The notes: a model not told the origin generated them from the sequence alone. Positions 51,976-61,859 are shown, counted from the stretch's first letter. The stretch is DNA of 63,007 bases from Candidatus Aminicenantota bacterium (GCA_017886205.1 JAFNEO010000053.1:128126-191132), one strand, 5' to 3'. Numbers and translations are program-made.

Positions 51976-54900
51976 ATGAATAAAAAGAAAAGAACGGCGG
52001 CGCTTTGTTTCCCTATTCTCTTGTTTTTGTTGGTAATAGGGACCATTGCTTTGAGATTCTGGGCCCAGGAAGAGGCCTGCGTCGAGCATCCTCTCTCTTT
52101 CACGGAGACCTTCAATACGACGGATTTCGAAGATAAGGACAATTCATCCGTGGCCCATTGGACGGACGGACCTCCCCCCGACCTGCCGGGTTACATCACC
52201 CTGAACAAAATAGGCGCTACTTTCGACATTACCAACCCCGGGTCATTTCCCGCCTGGATAAACACCGTCACAACCGGCGATTTTGACAATGACGGGTGGC
52301 CCGATTTTATCGGCAGCAGCTCCAGCTACAGCAACGCCCTGGTTTTCGTGAGAAATTTAGGGATCAACGGGCAAATCGGGGCTTTCGGTATCATGAACGA
52401 TCCTGCCCACTACGGACTCATCGATGGCACGGTATGTCCGTTCTATCCGGCGGGTTCGGAACTCGATGTTCCGACACGCGGCGTCAAAGGCGCGGTCATT
52501 GATGGGAGCGGTCACAGCGCCTTGACCTCCGGGGATTATGATGGGGACGGGGACCTCGATTTCTTTTTTATCGTCTCCCAGGATAATCCTCCAAATTTTA
52601 CGATAAAAAGAATGTGGCTGTATGAGAATAGGTTGGTCCAGACGGGCACCCTCTCCTTCACCCAGGTCGACAAGACATCCGACGGCACCTGGCTGAGTAC
52701 GATCAAAGGCATCGCCTGGTCAACCACCATGATGACCACACTCGATTTCGACAACGATGGGGACCCGGATATCTTGATGGGAAACAAGGCCGGGGAAGTC
52801 ATCAAGATCAACAATAGGAATTTGACCAGGGCGATCGACCACAATAACAAATGGAACTTCGCTACGGTCTTAACCGGCGCTCAGGCCGGGTGGTCGTCAG
52901 CTTCGAACCGGGGGGTCAGCACCCTTTCCATCGCCGATTTTGATTTGGACACCGATCTCGATATCTTCCTGGGGAGCGTCAGCTATCCGGAATTGCAGTA
53001 TTGGAAAAATGACGGGAGCGGCAATTTCGGCACCACTCCTTATAAGACATACAGGGACACCTCGGGCGATACCCATAACGACAATTACGATGGTGCCGCG
53101 ACGGTATCGATCGCCAATGATTTCGACCGGGACGGCGATGTGGACCTCATGATAGGCACGGATAACTGGAACTATAAGCCCGGTTCGGAGGATATCGGCG
53201 GCATGTGCTACTACTTCAGGAATGCCGGAGGAGAGTTTACCCAGAAATTGATCTACGACAACCGTCCGGCGGTCTACGACTTCGACCTGGGGTCCAATTT
53301 CGACTATGACCAAGACGGAGACCAGGATTTTATTATCGCCGACGGAAACCACGCCAGGGACTATTATCTGTTTATCAACAATATCGCGGACGTCTACAAT
53401 CTTCAGGGGATTGCCCAATCGGCCAACATCACACCGGCTCTTGATCCCAACCTCCATGCTATCACCAGAGTCAGGATCATCAACTTGAACCAGTCGGTGG
53501 TTGGAGGGTCCAGCAGCGGATTGGCCGTGAGCTACTACATCTCCAACAACGACGGGCGCGATTGGGAATTCTACGGCCGCTGCGAAGCCGATGGAATCCG
53601 CAACTTCGGGATTTTTCCCGATACTCAGAGCGGCGACTGGCACACCTTCGAGCACTATGGAAGCCGGCTCAAGTGGAAGGCTGAACTGGAGGCGGAGAAC
53701 GACAACATCCCCGAATTCCCGGACGCCTCTTACGAGACTCCCCGTATCGACAACATCGAGTTCGAGATCATTTACGTCGAAAGGAAAGAATATTCCCGGA
53801 CCTCTGTGGCCGCGACCATCGCGGACAACAGCGGAGCCAACCTCAAGCTCATCATCGGCGGCACCTTTTATTACCCCGGCTGGCAGGGCCGTCTCATCGC
53901 CTACGACGTGACCAACATGAGCCCGCTCAACTCCTCCCACTCGGAGCTCAGAACGGTCAGCCGGTCCGACCTGTCGGACCCGACGGGCAGGGAGATAGTC
54001 GCTCCGGGAACAGAGATCCTTTGGGATGCGGGGAGTCTGCTGGCAGCCCGCTCGGCGTCTGACCGCGTCATCTACACGGCTCTGCCCAACCCCGAAGGGA
54101 CGGCCCTCAACAGGCTTGACTTCACGCTGGCCAATGTGACAACCCTGGAACCGTACCTGCAGGATGTCCAGGGCGATGACGATGGGCTGATCGAGTTTGT
54201 CCGGGGAGTGAGCCGCGACTGGAAGCTGGGGGATATCAACCATTCGAACCCCGTGGTCATCGGCCCCCCGACCGGTGTGGCCACTCAAATGGGCACAGGA
54301 TACGACGCTTTTAAGCTCGCCTGGGCAGACAGAAAAAAGGTCCTCTACGTCGGGGCCAATGACGGCATGCTCCACTGCTTCGATGTTTTGACGGGACAGG
54401 AGCTCTGGGGCTTTATCCCTTACAACCTTCTCCCCAAACTAAAGAACATGTGGGCCGTCGACGAGATCACCCTGGACCGCTATTTTCTGCGGGACGTCTA
54501 TGTGGACGGCAGCCCCGTGGTCGCCGATGTCATGCTGGGCGGAAACTGGAAGACCATCCTTGTCTGCGGGCAGGGACCGGGAAAGGGGAGTGTCATCGGG
54601 GGAGGCACCAACTACTACATTGCCTTGGATGTCACCGACCCGGAGAACCCGATTCCCCTTTGGGAGCTGACAGAAGACACTATGGGCGAGACGTGGTCCG
54701 TTCCTATCATTGGTAAGGTGACCAAGGGCGGCGCCGACGCCTGGGTCGGTTTTCTGGGCTCCGGCTATGACAACAATCCCGATCCGGGCGCGGTCCTTGG
54801 CAACGTGTTTTACGCCATCGACCTGGCCGACGGAAGCACCTTCTGGACGTTCGAGGCGGACGAAGTCGATACCTCGGACTCGGGCAGGACGAATGACCAA

Positions 54901-55692
54901 TTTCCCAACATTCAGAACACCATGCCGGGTTCGGCTTCCTACGTGGACATTGACCGGAACGGCTATATCGACCGGGTGTACATCGGAGACCTGGACGGCC
55001 GCGTCTGGAAGGTCGATGTCACCCCAGAATTCGAGAACGCCGGTTCCTGGAATGCGGTGGCCCTCTACGTCGACCCCGACAACTATCCGATCATCACCAA
55101 GCCGGCCATCTGGAGAAACCCGGCCGGGGCGACGGCTGACCCGCGTATCTTTTTTGGGACGGGTGGGGATGATGGGGCGCCCATTGATGCGATTTATTCA
55201 TTCGTTGCCCTGATTGACCGGGCGGCTTCGGCCGATATCGAATGGTACCTCGGAGTACCGTACGGAATCCGGAGCGCAGAGAGGGACGCCGGGAATTTGG
55301 CAGCCGGTGAAAAGGTCTGGGCGGACCCGAAGATCGAAGATTATACGGTCTATTTCAGCACCCTCACGGGAAGCATCGAGGCCGTCGACCCGTGCCTCAA
55401 CCTGGCCGGGCTGGGAAAACTCTATGCCCGATTCATCGTCTCGATCGGCGGATCACCCGTGGGCGGGACGGCCTTTAAGGGCATTTCGGGGGCCATGGAA
55501 AGCCTTGACCTGGCCATCAAAACGCGATCGGCAGTGACCCTGGGAGAGACCCAGACCACCACCGACGGCGCCAGGAAAAGGGAAGTCTATATTCAGGAAT
55601 ATGACTCCACCGTCCAGAAGCTGGAACAGCTGACCGGCGGGCTCCTGAAGGTCAAGTCCTGGCGGGAGGTCTACAAGGTTTTTAAAAGATAG
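51976..55692 (+). CDS. pilY1: PilY1-type pilus tip protein with FG-GAP repeats
   Basis: A 1238-residue exported protein. A signal peptide (LCFPILLFLLVIGTIALRFW) precedes six calcium-binding FG-GAP/VCBS-type repeats in the first 470 residues: TGDFDNDGWPDFIG, SGDYDGDGDLDFFF, LDFDNDGDPDILMG, ADFDLDTDLDIFLG, NDFDRDGDVDLMIG and NFDYDQDGDQDFII. The C-terminal half is the PilY1 propeller: YVGANDGMLHCFDVLTGQEL near residue 795, and DRNGYIDRVYIGDLDGRVWK, a calcium loop known from PilY1. The von Willebrand A domain at the front of well-known PilY1 proteins is missing and replaced by the repeats. It likely works in adhesion or in pilus retraction control. The operon ends at a terminator just after it. 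Confidence 0.9.
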   Translation: MNKKKRTAALCFPILLFLLVIGTIALRFWAQEEACVEHPLSFTETFNTTDFEDKDNSSVAHWTDGPPPDLPGYITLNKIGATFDITNPGSFPAWINTVTTGDFDNDGWPDFIGSSSSYSNALVFVRNLGINGQIGAFGIMNDPAHYGLIDGTVCPFYPAGSELDVPTRGVKGAVIDGSGHSALTSGDYDGDGDLDFFFIVSQDNPPNFTIKRMWLYENRLVQTGTLSFTQVDKTSDGTWLSTIKGIAWSTTMMTTLDFDNDGDPDILMGNKAGEVIKINNRNLTRAIDHNNKWNFATVLTGAQAGWSSASNRGVSTLSIADFDLDTDLDIFLGSVSYPELQYWKNDGSGNFGTTPYKTYRDTSGDTHNDNYDGAATVSIANDFDRDGDVDLMIGTDNWNYKPGSEDIGGMCYYFRNAGGEFTQKLIYDNRPAVYDFDLGSNFDYDQDGDQDFIIADGNHARDYYLFINNIADVYNLQGIAQSANITPALDPNLHAITRVRIINLNQSVVGGSSSGLAVSYYISNNDGRDWEFYGRCEADGIRNFGIFPDTQSGDWHTFEHYGSRLKWKAELEAENDNIPEFPDASYETPRIDNIEFEIIYVERKEYSRTSVAATIADNSGANLKLIIGGTFYYPGWQGRLIAYDVTNMSPLNSSHSELRTVSRSDLSDPTGREIVAPGTEILWDAGSLLAARSASDRVIYTALPNPEGTALNRLDFTLANVTTLEPYLQDVQGDDDGLIEFVRGVSRDWKLGDINHSNPVVIGPPTGVATQMGTGYDAFKLAWADRKKVLYVGANDGMLHCFDVLTGQELWGFIPYNLLPKLKNMWAVDEITLDRYFLRDVYVDGSPVVADVMLGGNWKTILVCGQGPGKGSVIGGGTNYYIALDVTDPENPIPLWELTEDTMGETWSVPIIGKVTKGGADAWVGFLGSGYDNNPDPGAVLGNVFYAIDLADGSTFWTFEADEVDTSDSGRTNDQFPNIQNTMPGSASYVDIDRNGYIDRVYIGDLDGRVWKVDVTPEFENAGSWNAVALYVDPDNYPIITKPAIWRNPAGATADPRIFFGTGGDDGAPIDAIYSFVALIDRAASADIEWYLGVPYGIRSAERDAGNLAAGEKVWADPKIEDYTVYFSTLTGSIEAVDPCLNLAGLGKLYARFIVSIGGSPVGGTAFKGISGAMESLDLAIKTRSAVTLGETQTTTDGARKREVYIQEYDSTVQKLEQLTGGLLKVKSWREVYKVFKR

Positions 55693-55701
55693 GTGACATT
55701 T

Positions 55702-55735
55702 AACAGGGCAGGCGGGGCCTGCCCTGTTTCTTTTT
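55702..55735 (+). terminator. intrinsic terminator of the minor-pilin operon
   Basis: A 12-bp GC-rich stem (ACAGGGCAGGC against GCCTGCCCTGT plus one A-T pair) with a GGG loop is followed by TTCTTTTTCT. It lies nine bases after the pilY1 stop. Confidence 0.92.
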
Positions 55736-55829
55736 CTCAATCGCCCAACGCGTTTAACCTTGCCGAACCCGGACCATGAAATCCGGCCCAAATATGCGCT
55801 TGTCCTCTGCTTTCCGGCCCACAGAGTAT

Positions 55830-55859
55830 TTGACAACCCAGCCTTAGGGAAACTATAGT
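55830..55859 (+). promoter_or_regulatory. sigma70-like promoter of uppP
   Basis: TTGACA (55830-55835) and TATAGT (55854-55859) are 18 bases apart. Transcription near 55866 leaves about 17 bases before the ATG. Confidence 0.72.
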
Positions 55860-55882
55860 TATGGACCTGTTCGAGAAGACCC

Positions 55883-56668
55883 ATGGGTTTTTGGGACGCC
55901 ATTCTACTCGGCATCATTGAAGGGCTGACGGAATTCCTTCCGGTTTCTTCTACTTTCCATCTCATCGCGGTCGCCCGGCTTCTCGGCCGCGGAGAGGGGG
56001 AATTCGCCAAGCTCTTTGAAGTGTTCATCCAAAGCGGAGCCGTCCTGGCGGTGTTGCTACTTTACTGGGGAAGGCTGAAAAAGGATACCGCGCTGATCGG
56101 CAAGATGCTGGTGTCTTTTGTGCCGACTGCATTGCTGGGCGTCCTGGCCTACGGGACGATCAAGCGGGTCTTTTTTAATTCCTACTGCTGGATGATCGGG
56201 ATTTTCATCCTGGTCGGACTGGTTTTCTTTATCTTCGAGGCTCTGGTCAAGAAGGGGACTCTATCGCCCAGAAAGGCCCTAGTCGAGCTCAGCTACCGGG
56301 ATTCTCTCATCATCGGGCTCGTCCAGTCTCTGGCTTTTTTCCCCGGTGTGTCCAGGGCCGGAGCCGTCATCCTGGCCATGATGATCCTGGGTTTCCGGAG
56401 GGATGACTCGGCGGCCTTTTCTTTCCTTTTGGCCATCCCGACGATCTTCTCAGCTGGGGTATACGACTTATACAAGACAAGAGACCTGATTTTCTCGTCG
56501 GGTTCTAATGTCGTCATCTTGCTGGTCGGTTCACTGGCCGCTTTCCTGGTCGCCTTCGTCGCGGTGAAGTGGCTGATCCGCTACCTCCAGAATCACACCC
56601 TCAATATCTTCGGCTTCTACAGGCTCGCCGCCGGCCTCCTCTTCCTCCTGGCAATTCTATTCCTCTAA
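55883..56668 (+). CDS. uppP: undecaprenyl-diphosphatase (BacA type)
   Basis: A 261-residue integral membrane enzyme that dephosphorylates undecaprenyl diphosphate so the carrier lipid can be reused in wall and O-antigen synthesis. The two catalytic regions are EGLTEFLPVSSTFHL near residue 14 and FPGVSRAGAVI near 153. The family usually has STGHL and PGTSRSGATI, so the Gly to Phe change in the first motif is odd for this enzyme. Otherwise length and the seven to eight membrane segments are normal. It overlaps the convergent transporter gene by four bases. Confidence 0.9.
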   Translation: MGFWDAILLGIIEGLTEFLPVSSTFHLIAVARLLGRGEGEFAKLFEVFIQSGAVLAVLLLYWGRLKKDTALIGKMLVSFVPTALLGVLAYGTIKRVFFNSYCWMIGIFILVGLVFFIFEALVKKGTLSPRKALVELSYRDSLIIGLVQSLAFFPGVSRAGAVILAMMILGFRRDDSAAFSFLLAIPTIFSAGVYDLYKTRDLIFSSGSNVVILLVGSLAAFLVAFVAVKWLIRYLQNHTLNIFGFYRLAAGLLFLLAILFL

Positions 56669-58230
56669 GCCAGGCCGACGAGGGGGAGCAGGATTCTTAG
56701 ACTCGCCCAAATTAACAGCCCTCCCGTGAGGTTGAGGATTGTACCTGCCCTGAGCATCCTGGTGATGGGAACGAGGCCCGACCCGTAGACGATGGCGTTG
56801 GGGGGAGTGGAAACAGGGAGCATGAAGGCGTAGCTCGCACCGATAGTGGCGCCGATGGCAGGCGGTATGGGGTTGACGCCGGCCGCCTGGGCGATTGAAA
56901 TCATGATGGGCACCACCATGGTCGCGGCAGCGGTGTTTGATGTGGTTTCGGTGACGATGATGGCCAAGTAGATCCCGGCCAGGGTGAGGCCCCAGAGGGA
57001 CGTCGCCCCGAAAAGATGAAGCAATCCCCGGCCCAGCTCATCGGCCAGCTTTGTCTGGAACATCAGGTCGCCCAGGGTCAGGCCCCCGCCAAAAAGAAGC
57101 AGAGTCCCCCAATCGATCTGCACGGCCTGTCTCCAAGTGAGCGTGAACTCCCTTTTTTTCCAGTCCAAGGGGAGAAGAAAGAGCAGGAGGGCGGCGAAGA
57201 GCGCAGCCACCGCCTCGGGAACTCGTTCGCCGTAGCGGCGGGAAAGGGGAGAGGAGGCGCCGGAGAAAAGCGCCAGGAAACCGGGAAGGATCCAGAGTCC
57301 CACCGCCGTCAGGAAGGCGATGAGGGCATTTTTCTGGCCCCGGGTCCAGGGTCCGAGTTTCTGGACCTCAGCCCGGACGAATTCCCGGCTGCCCTTGATG
57401 CGGCTGACCTCCGGCTTGTGGAGCAAGTACATGACGACATAAAGGAAGGCATACATGATCACAAGGAGGGGCACCGCAAACAGCATCCAGCGGAAAAACG
57501 GGATTCTGACACCGGCGAACTTATCGAGCATGGCCAGACCGATGAGGTTGGGTGGGGTGCCGACCGGAGTGCCGATGCCGCCCGTGGAGGAGGCGTAAGC
57601 GGCCATGAGCATCATCCCGGTGGTGAAGCGCAGCCGCTCCGCGGCGACAGGGCGGCCCGTCTGTCGGGCCAGAAGATCGGCCAGGGCGGTGATAATCCCG
57701 AGACCGATCGGAAACATCATGGCCGTCGTGGCCGTGTTGCTGATCCACATCGAAATAAAGGCCGTGATGGCTCCATAGGCAAACAGGATCCGGCCGGAAC
57801 TGTGGCCGACAAACGGGAGCGCGAGGATAGAGTAGGCGAAGCGTTTGTCCAGGCCGTGGATAGACATGGCACGGGCGATGATAAAGCTGCCCAGAAAAAG
57901 GAAGATAATCGGGTCAGAAAACTGCGCAAAACCCTGCTTGACCCCCGTAACACCAGTGATAACGCAGAGCGCGGCTCCCAACAGAGCGGTGGCGGGAATG
58001 GGGATGGGCTCGGTGATCCACCAGACAATGACCCAGCCGATTACGGCCGACAGCACATGAGCCCGGGAGGTCAGACTGCTAAGCGGCAGAATATAGAGGG
58101 TGAGAGCAACGAGCGGACCCAAGAAAAGACCGACTCTCCGCCGGAGGTGTTCGAACCGCATTTCCGCTTCGGTCACGGCGCCGTCGAGTGATGATGATTC
58201 ATCAGTGCGATCAGACACATCTTTTGGCAT
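56665..58230 (-). CDS. DASS/SLC13-family sodium-coupled anion symporter
   Basis: A 521-residue membrane protein of the divalent-anion:sodium symporter family, which usually carries dicarboxylates such as succinate, or sulfate. Both SNT-type substrate motifs are seen: SNTATTAMMFPI in the first half and TSNTAAATMVVPI in the second. About eleven membrane segments are expected. The Met at 58230, preceded by an AGAGGGA site, is preferred; an ATG 33 bases earlier in the open frame is the alternative. Its position opposite cstA and next to uppP gives no further clue. Confidence 0.88.
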   Translation of the reverse strand: MPKDVSDRTDESSSLDGAVTEAEMRFEHLRRRVGLFLGPLVALTLYILPLSSLTSRAHVLSAVIGWVIVWWITEPIPIPATALLGAALCVITGVTGVKQGFAQFSDPIIFLFLGSFIIARAMSIHGLDKRFAYSILALPFVGHSSGRILFAYGAITAFISMWISNTATTAMMFPIGLGIITALADLLARQTGRPVAAERLRFTTGMMLMAAYASSTGGIGTPVGTPPNLIGLAMLDKFAGVRIPFFRWMLFAVPLLVIMYAFLYVVMYLLHKPEVSRIKGSREFVRAEVQKLGPWTRGQKNALIAFLTAVGLWILPGFLALFSGASSPLSRRYGERVPEAVAALFAALLLFLLPLDWKKREFTLTWRQAVQIDWGTLLLFGGGLTLGDLMFQTKLADELGRGLLHLFGATSLWGLTLAGIYLAIIVTETTSNTAAATMVVPIMISIAQAAGVNPIPPAIGATIGASYAFMLPVSTPPNAIVYGSGLVPITRMLRAGTILNLTGGLLIWASLRILLPLVGLA

Positions 58231-58301
58231 CTCGTGGATCCCTCTTCCCGGGAATGGTAGCATAGAGAATTCGCGGGATACAACAGCGCATCTGCGATTT
58301 T

Positions 58302-58330
58302 TTGACTTCGACAGGGGGGTATGCTAGATT
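58302..58330 (+). promoter_or_regulatory. sigma70-like promoter of cstA
   Basis: TTGACT (58302-58307) and TAGATT (58325-58330) have a 17-base spacer, with an extended -10 TGC before TAGATT. The start is expected near 58337. Confidence 0.7.
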
Positions 58331-58386
58331 GAGTTTCTTTTTTTGATTGATTTAGCTGGCGATCCGTTGCGCGGTCGGAGGAGACG

Positions 58387-60135
58387 ATGAATGTCCTCGT
58401 GATCCTGGCGGCAGCCGTGGCCGCCTTCGGGCTGGCCAGCCGGTTCTACTCCCGCTACATCGCCCGCGTCCTCGGTGAAGACCCCAAGAATCCCACCCCT
58501 GCCATCACCTGTTCCGACGGCCGGGACTATGTCCCGACGAAGCGATATGTTGTTTTTGCCCACCATTTTTCCGCCATCGCCGGCGCGGGACCCATCCTCG
58601 GACCGACTATGGCCATCCTCTATGGGTTTGTTCCGGCTTGGCTATGGGTTGTGTTCGGGGCGATCTTCATCGGCGCCGTCCATGATTTCACGGCCCTCTT
58701 CGTGAGCATGCGAGAGGGCGGAAAGTCGATGGCTGAAGTGGCTCGGAAGACCTTGGGCCCGAGCGGTTTCAACCTCTTCATCGGGTTCACTATCGTCATG
58801 ATCGTGCTGGTCACTTCCTCGTTCCTGAGCGCGACCGCGATATCGCTCACGTCCCTCTGGCCACTCAGCAAGCTGGGGACCGTCGAGGGCCAGACGTTTC
58901 TCAAGACGATCGTCAGGGACGGAGTGGCCTTGGGACGGATCGGCGGGATCGCTTCGATGTCGGTGATTATCATTACCCTGACTTCTCCGTTTCTTGGTTG
59001 GCTTTTGTACAAGAAGAGGCTAAAAGCCGTTCCCGCCAACCTGATTGCCGCTGTCATCTGCGTCGCCTCCATCTTGTTCGGCATCGCTTATCCTGTCACC
59101 TTGGCGCCGACGACCTGGATGATCATCATCTCCATCTACGTTCTCATCGCCGCCGGAGTGCCCGTCTGGCTCATCCTCCAGCCCCGGGACCTCATCAACG
59201 TCCAGATCCTTTACGGCGGCATCATCCTGATGGTCATTGCTCTTTTCTCGTCCGGATTCAGCGGGCTCAAGGTCACCATCCCCAGTTTCAACCTGAGTGA
59301 AGGAGTCCGAAGTCTCGGGCTCATCTGGCCGATGATGTTCTGCACGATTGCCTGCGGGGCGATCTCCGGGTTTCATTCGCTCGTCGCCGGCGGCACGACG
59401 TGCAAGCAGCTCTCCAAGGAAACCGATGCGCGCCGCGTGGGGTATAACGCCATGCTCCTGGAATCGCTTTTAGCCGTGTGCGTCCTACTGGCCATCGGGG
59501 CGGCGATGAGCTTCGCCGACTACAAGTCCGTTGTCTGGCCGGCCGACGCGGCGACGAAATCCAATCCCATCCTCGGATTCTCCTTGGCAGCCGGACATCT
59601 CTTTCACACGGCCCTCGGCATCCCCGTGGCTCTCGGCTCCGTTTTTGGAATTCTCCTTGTCGAGGGGTTTGTAATCACGACTTTGGATGCGGCCGTCCGG
59701 CTGAACCGCTACCTCTTCGAGGAGCTGTGGGCGATCCTCTTCCAGAACACCCCGCGACTCATGAGATTTCATTGGTTCAATGCCGCGCTTTCGGTCGTTC
59801 TGATGTGGATACTGGCCTATTCCAACGCCTTCAGTACTCTCTGGCCGATATTCGGGACGGCCAACCAGCTTTTAGCCGCCCTGGCCCTGCTGGCTGTGTC
59901 GGCCTGGCTTCTGATCCGTAGGAAAAAGAATTTTTTCACGCTCATCCCCGCCGTTTTCATGATCGCTACGACAGTGGCCTCTCTTTTGATTCTGCTTATG
60001 AATTATTTCCGTAGCAAGAACTATCTTCTCATGGCGGCCGATCTCCTGCTTTTGATCTTATCGGGCGGAGTCGTCTGGCTGGTGCTGAAGACTTTCCTCA
60101 GGCCGAAGCCGGACCCGGCCGCCCGGCCGGCCTGA
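58387..60135 (+). CDS. cstA: CstA-family peptide/pyruvate transporter
   Basis: A 582-residue membrane protein of the carbon-starvation family, which takes up peptides or pyruvate. The CstA core is seen in FAHHFSAIAGAGPILGPTMA, FVSMREGGKSMAEVARKTLG, VAGGTTCKQLSKETDARRVGY and FVITTLDAAVRLNRYLFEEL. It is shorter than E. coli CstA (about 700 residues), as is common for many bacterial members. A small membrane protein and brnQ follow on the same strand, so the unit may serve amino-acid and peptide uptake. The ATG follows GGAGGAGACG. Confidence 0.91.
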   Translation: MNVLVILAAAVAAFGLASRFYSRYIARVLGEDPKNPTPAITCSDGRDYVPTKRYVVFAHHFSAIAGAGPILGPTMAILYGFVPAWLWVVFGAIFIGAVHDFTALFVSMREGGKSMAEVARKTLGPSGFNLFIGFTIVMIVLVTSSFLSATAISLTSLWPLSKLGTVEGQTFLKTIVRDGVALGRIGGIASMSVIIITLTSPFLGWLLYKKRLKAVPANLIAAVICVASILFGIAYPVTLAPTTWMIIISIYVLIAAGVPVWLILQPRDLINVQILYGGIILMVIALFSSGFSGLKVTIPSFNLSEGVRSLGLIWPMMFCTIACGAISGFHSLVAGGTTCKQLSKETDARRVGYNAMLLESLLAVCVLLAIGAAMSFADYKSVVWPADAATKSNPILGFSLAAGHLFHTALGIPVALGSVFGILLVEGFVITTLDAAVRLNRYLFEELWAILFQNTPRLMRFHWFNAALSVVLMWILAYSNAFSTLWPIFGTANQLLAALALLAVSAWLLIRRKKNFFTLIPAVFMIATTVASLLILLMNYFRSKNYLLMAADLLLLILSGGVVWLVLKTFLRPKPDPAARPA

Positions 60136-60162
60136 ACGGAACCATCTGAAGGGAGGAAACAG

Positions 60163-60435
60163 ATGACTGATGTGCCCGGAGATGAACAAAACCCGGCGTT
60201 CTTCGATGTTGTCCTGGAAGCGCTGAAGGGTATCAAGAGCGAGATTCTGCTCTACGCTGTCGCCGTGGCCGCGCTTTTCGTTGGGTCGGCTTCTCTCGGG
60301 ATTGACATCCTGAGGGAGCTCAAGTGGCCTCTTCTGGCCGTCTTCTCCCTCGGCCTCCTGGCTTACTTTTTCGGCCGGGCCGTGCCCCGAGCCAGGATGC
60401 GTTTGAGAAAAACCTCTGCGAAGCAAAACGGATGA
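60163..60435 (+). CDS. small membrane protein of unknown function
   Basis: A 90-residue protein with two hydrophobic segments (ILLYAVAVAALFVGSASLGI and WPLLAVFSLGLLAYFFG) flanked by an acidic N-terminus and a basic C-terminus (RARMRLRKTSAKQNG). No family is recognised. It sits between cstA and brnQ and overlaps brnQ (ATGA), so it may be an accessory subunit of one of the two carriers. The GGAGG site precedes it. Confidence 0.68.
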   Translation: MTDVPGDEQNPAFFDVVLEALKGIKSEILLYAVAVAALFVGSASLGIDILRELKWPLLAVFSLGLLAYFFGRAVPRARMRLRKTSAKQNG

Positions 60436-61751
60436 GCAAGAGGACGGGGGATGTCATCTGGGTCGGCCTGGCCCTGTTCGCCATGTTCTTTGGCGCGGGT
60501 AATCTCATCTTCCCTCCTTTTATGGGGTTTATCGCGGGGTCCAACTGGTCGATCGCCCTGGCCGGTTTTTTGATCACGGGCATCGGCATGCCCTTGCTGG
60601 GCATCATGGCCTCCTCCCGGGCGGGCGGAACGGTTGAACATCTCGCGTGTAGAGTCAATCCCCTGTTTGGCCGGATTTTGAGCATCGTGATCATCCTGGC
60701 CATCGGTCCTCTGCTCGCCATCCCGAGAACGGCGGCGACGACTTTTGAGATGGGAGTCCGCCCCAACATCCCCGGGGCCACCGCTGCCATCTCGTCTTTA
60801 GTCTATTTCGCTATCACACTGTTCTTTGCTCTCAATCAGAAGAAAGTCGTCGATAAAATCGGTAAAATCCTCACCCCTTTCCTCCTGATTACCCTGGCCC
60901 TGATCATCCTGAAGGGCCTGTTCTCTCCTCTCGGTGAGATCGGTGGAAGCGGGCTGCCCAACGCCTTCGGAAGGGGATTCCGGGAGGGATACCAGACGAT
61001 GGATGCCATGGCTTCCGTTGTGTTTGCCGAAATCATCATCGCCGCGATGGTCTTCAAAGGCTACAGCCGGACTTCCGATCAGGTGAAAATGACTTCGTTG
61101 GCCGGCCTGGTTTCAGCGATCGGACTGGGGCTGGTCTATGGAGGGCTGATGTATCTCGGGGCCAGTTCGGTCCGGCTCTTTCCTGGAGACATTGAGAGAA
61201 CGGACCTTCTCATCCGCATCACCCAGGGCCTTCTGGGGAGTGCAGGCAAGATCGCCCTAGGCCTGGCCGTCGCCCTGGCCTGCCTCACCACCTCGATCGG
61301 CCTAACTGCAACGGTGGGGGATTACTTCAGCACTCTATCCAAGGGCAAACTCGGCTATAAAGCCATCTGCCTCGCTACCTGCGTTTTCAGCGCCGTTTTT
61401 GCCACGTTCGGCGTCACGACGATCATCAAGGTGGCCGTGCCTCTCCTTGTCACCGTCTATCCGGTGGTGATCGTGCTGGTGATCCTGACGATGATGGGAC
61501 GGCTGGCCAGAAGCCGAGCGGTCTACATCGGAGCCGTGGTCGGGGCGTTTGCCACAAGCCTGTTCGATGCCCTGACGGCGGCGGGAGTCCCGATTCCATC
61601 GATCAATCAGCTGATCTTGAATATTCCGTTTGCCAAATCGGGTTTTCCCTGGGTTTTGCCTGCCCTGGCTGGAGGCATCATCGGGGCGATCGCAGCCAGG
61701 GCGGGAGCGGGCGGAAAGGTCGGCAGTCCGGAACAGAGCTCCCAACGATAG
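60432..61751 (+). CDS. brnQ: branched-chain amino acid transport protein (LIVCS family)
   Basis: A 439-residue membrane protein of the branched-chain amino acid:cation symporter family. The N-terminal block FAMFFGAGNLIFPPFMGFIAG and the later YQTMDAMASVVFAEIII are characteristic, with about twelve membrane segments. It likely imports leucine, isoleucine and valine with sodium. I start it at the Met overlapping the small membrane protein (ATGA); the frame is open 36 codons further upstream inside that gene. Confidence 0.92.
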   Translation: MSKRTGDVIWVGLALFAMFFGAGNLIFPPFMGFIAGSNWSIALAGFLITGIGMPLLGIMASSRAGGTVEHLACRVNPLFGRILSIVIILAIGPLLAIPRTAATTFEMGVRPNIPGATAAISSLVYFAITLFFALNQKKVVDKIGKILTPFLLITLALIILKGLFSPLGEIGGSGLPNAFGRGFREGYQTMDAMASVVFAEIIIAAMVFKGYSRTSDQVKMTSLAGLVSAIGLGLVYGGLMYLGASSVRLFPGDIERTDLLIRITQGLLGSAGKIALGLAVALACLTTSIGLTATVGDYFSTLSKGKLGYKAICLATCVFSAVFATFGVTTIIKVAVPLLVTVYPVVIVLVILTMMGRLARSRAVYIGAVVGAFATSLFDALTAAGVPIPSINQLILNIPFAKSGFPWVLPALAGGIIGAIAARAGAGGKVGSPEQSSQR

Positions 61752-61830
61752 CTAACCAACTGATCAGGCCGGTCCTCGTGTGGTCTGTCAGAGGACTCCG
61801 TTCATGTTTTCCGAAGCCGCCGGCATTCCG

Positions 61831-61859
61831 TTGAAAATCACCTGGGATTGGGGTATAGT
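61831..61859 (+). promoter_or_regulatory. promoter of tRNA-Arg
   Basis: TTGAAA (61831-61836) and TATAGT (61854-61859) are 17 bases apart; the start near 61866 is about eight bases before the mature tRNA. Confidence 0.75.
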
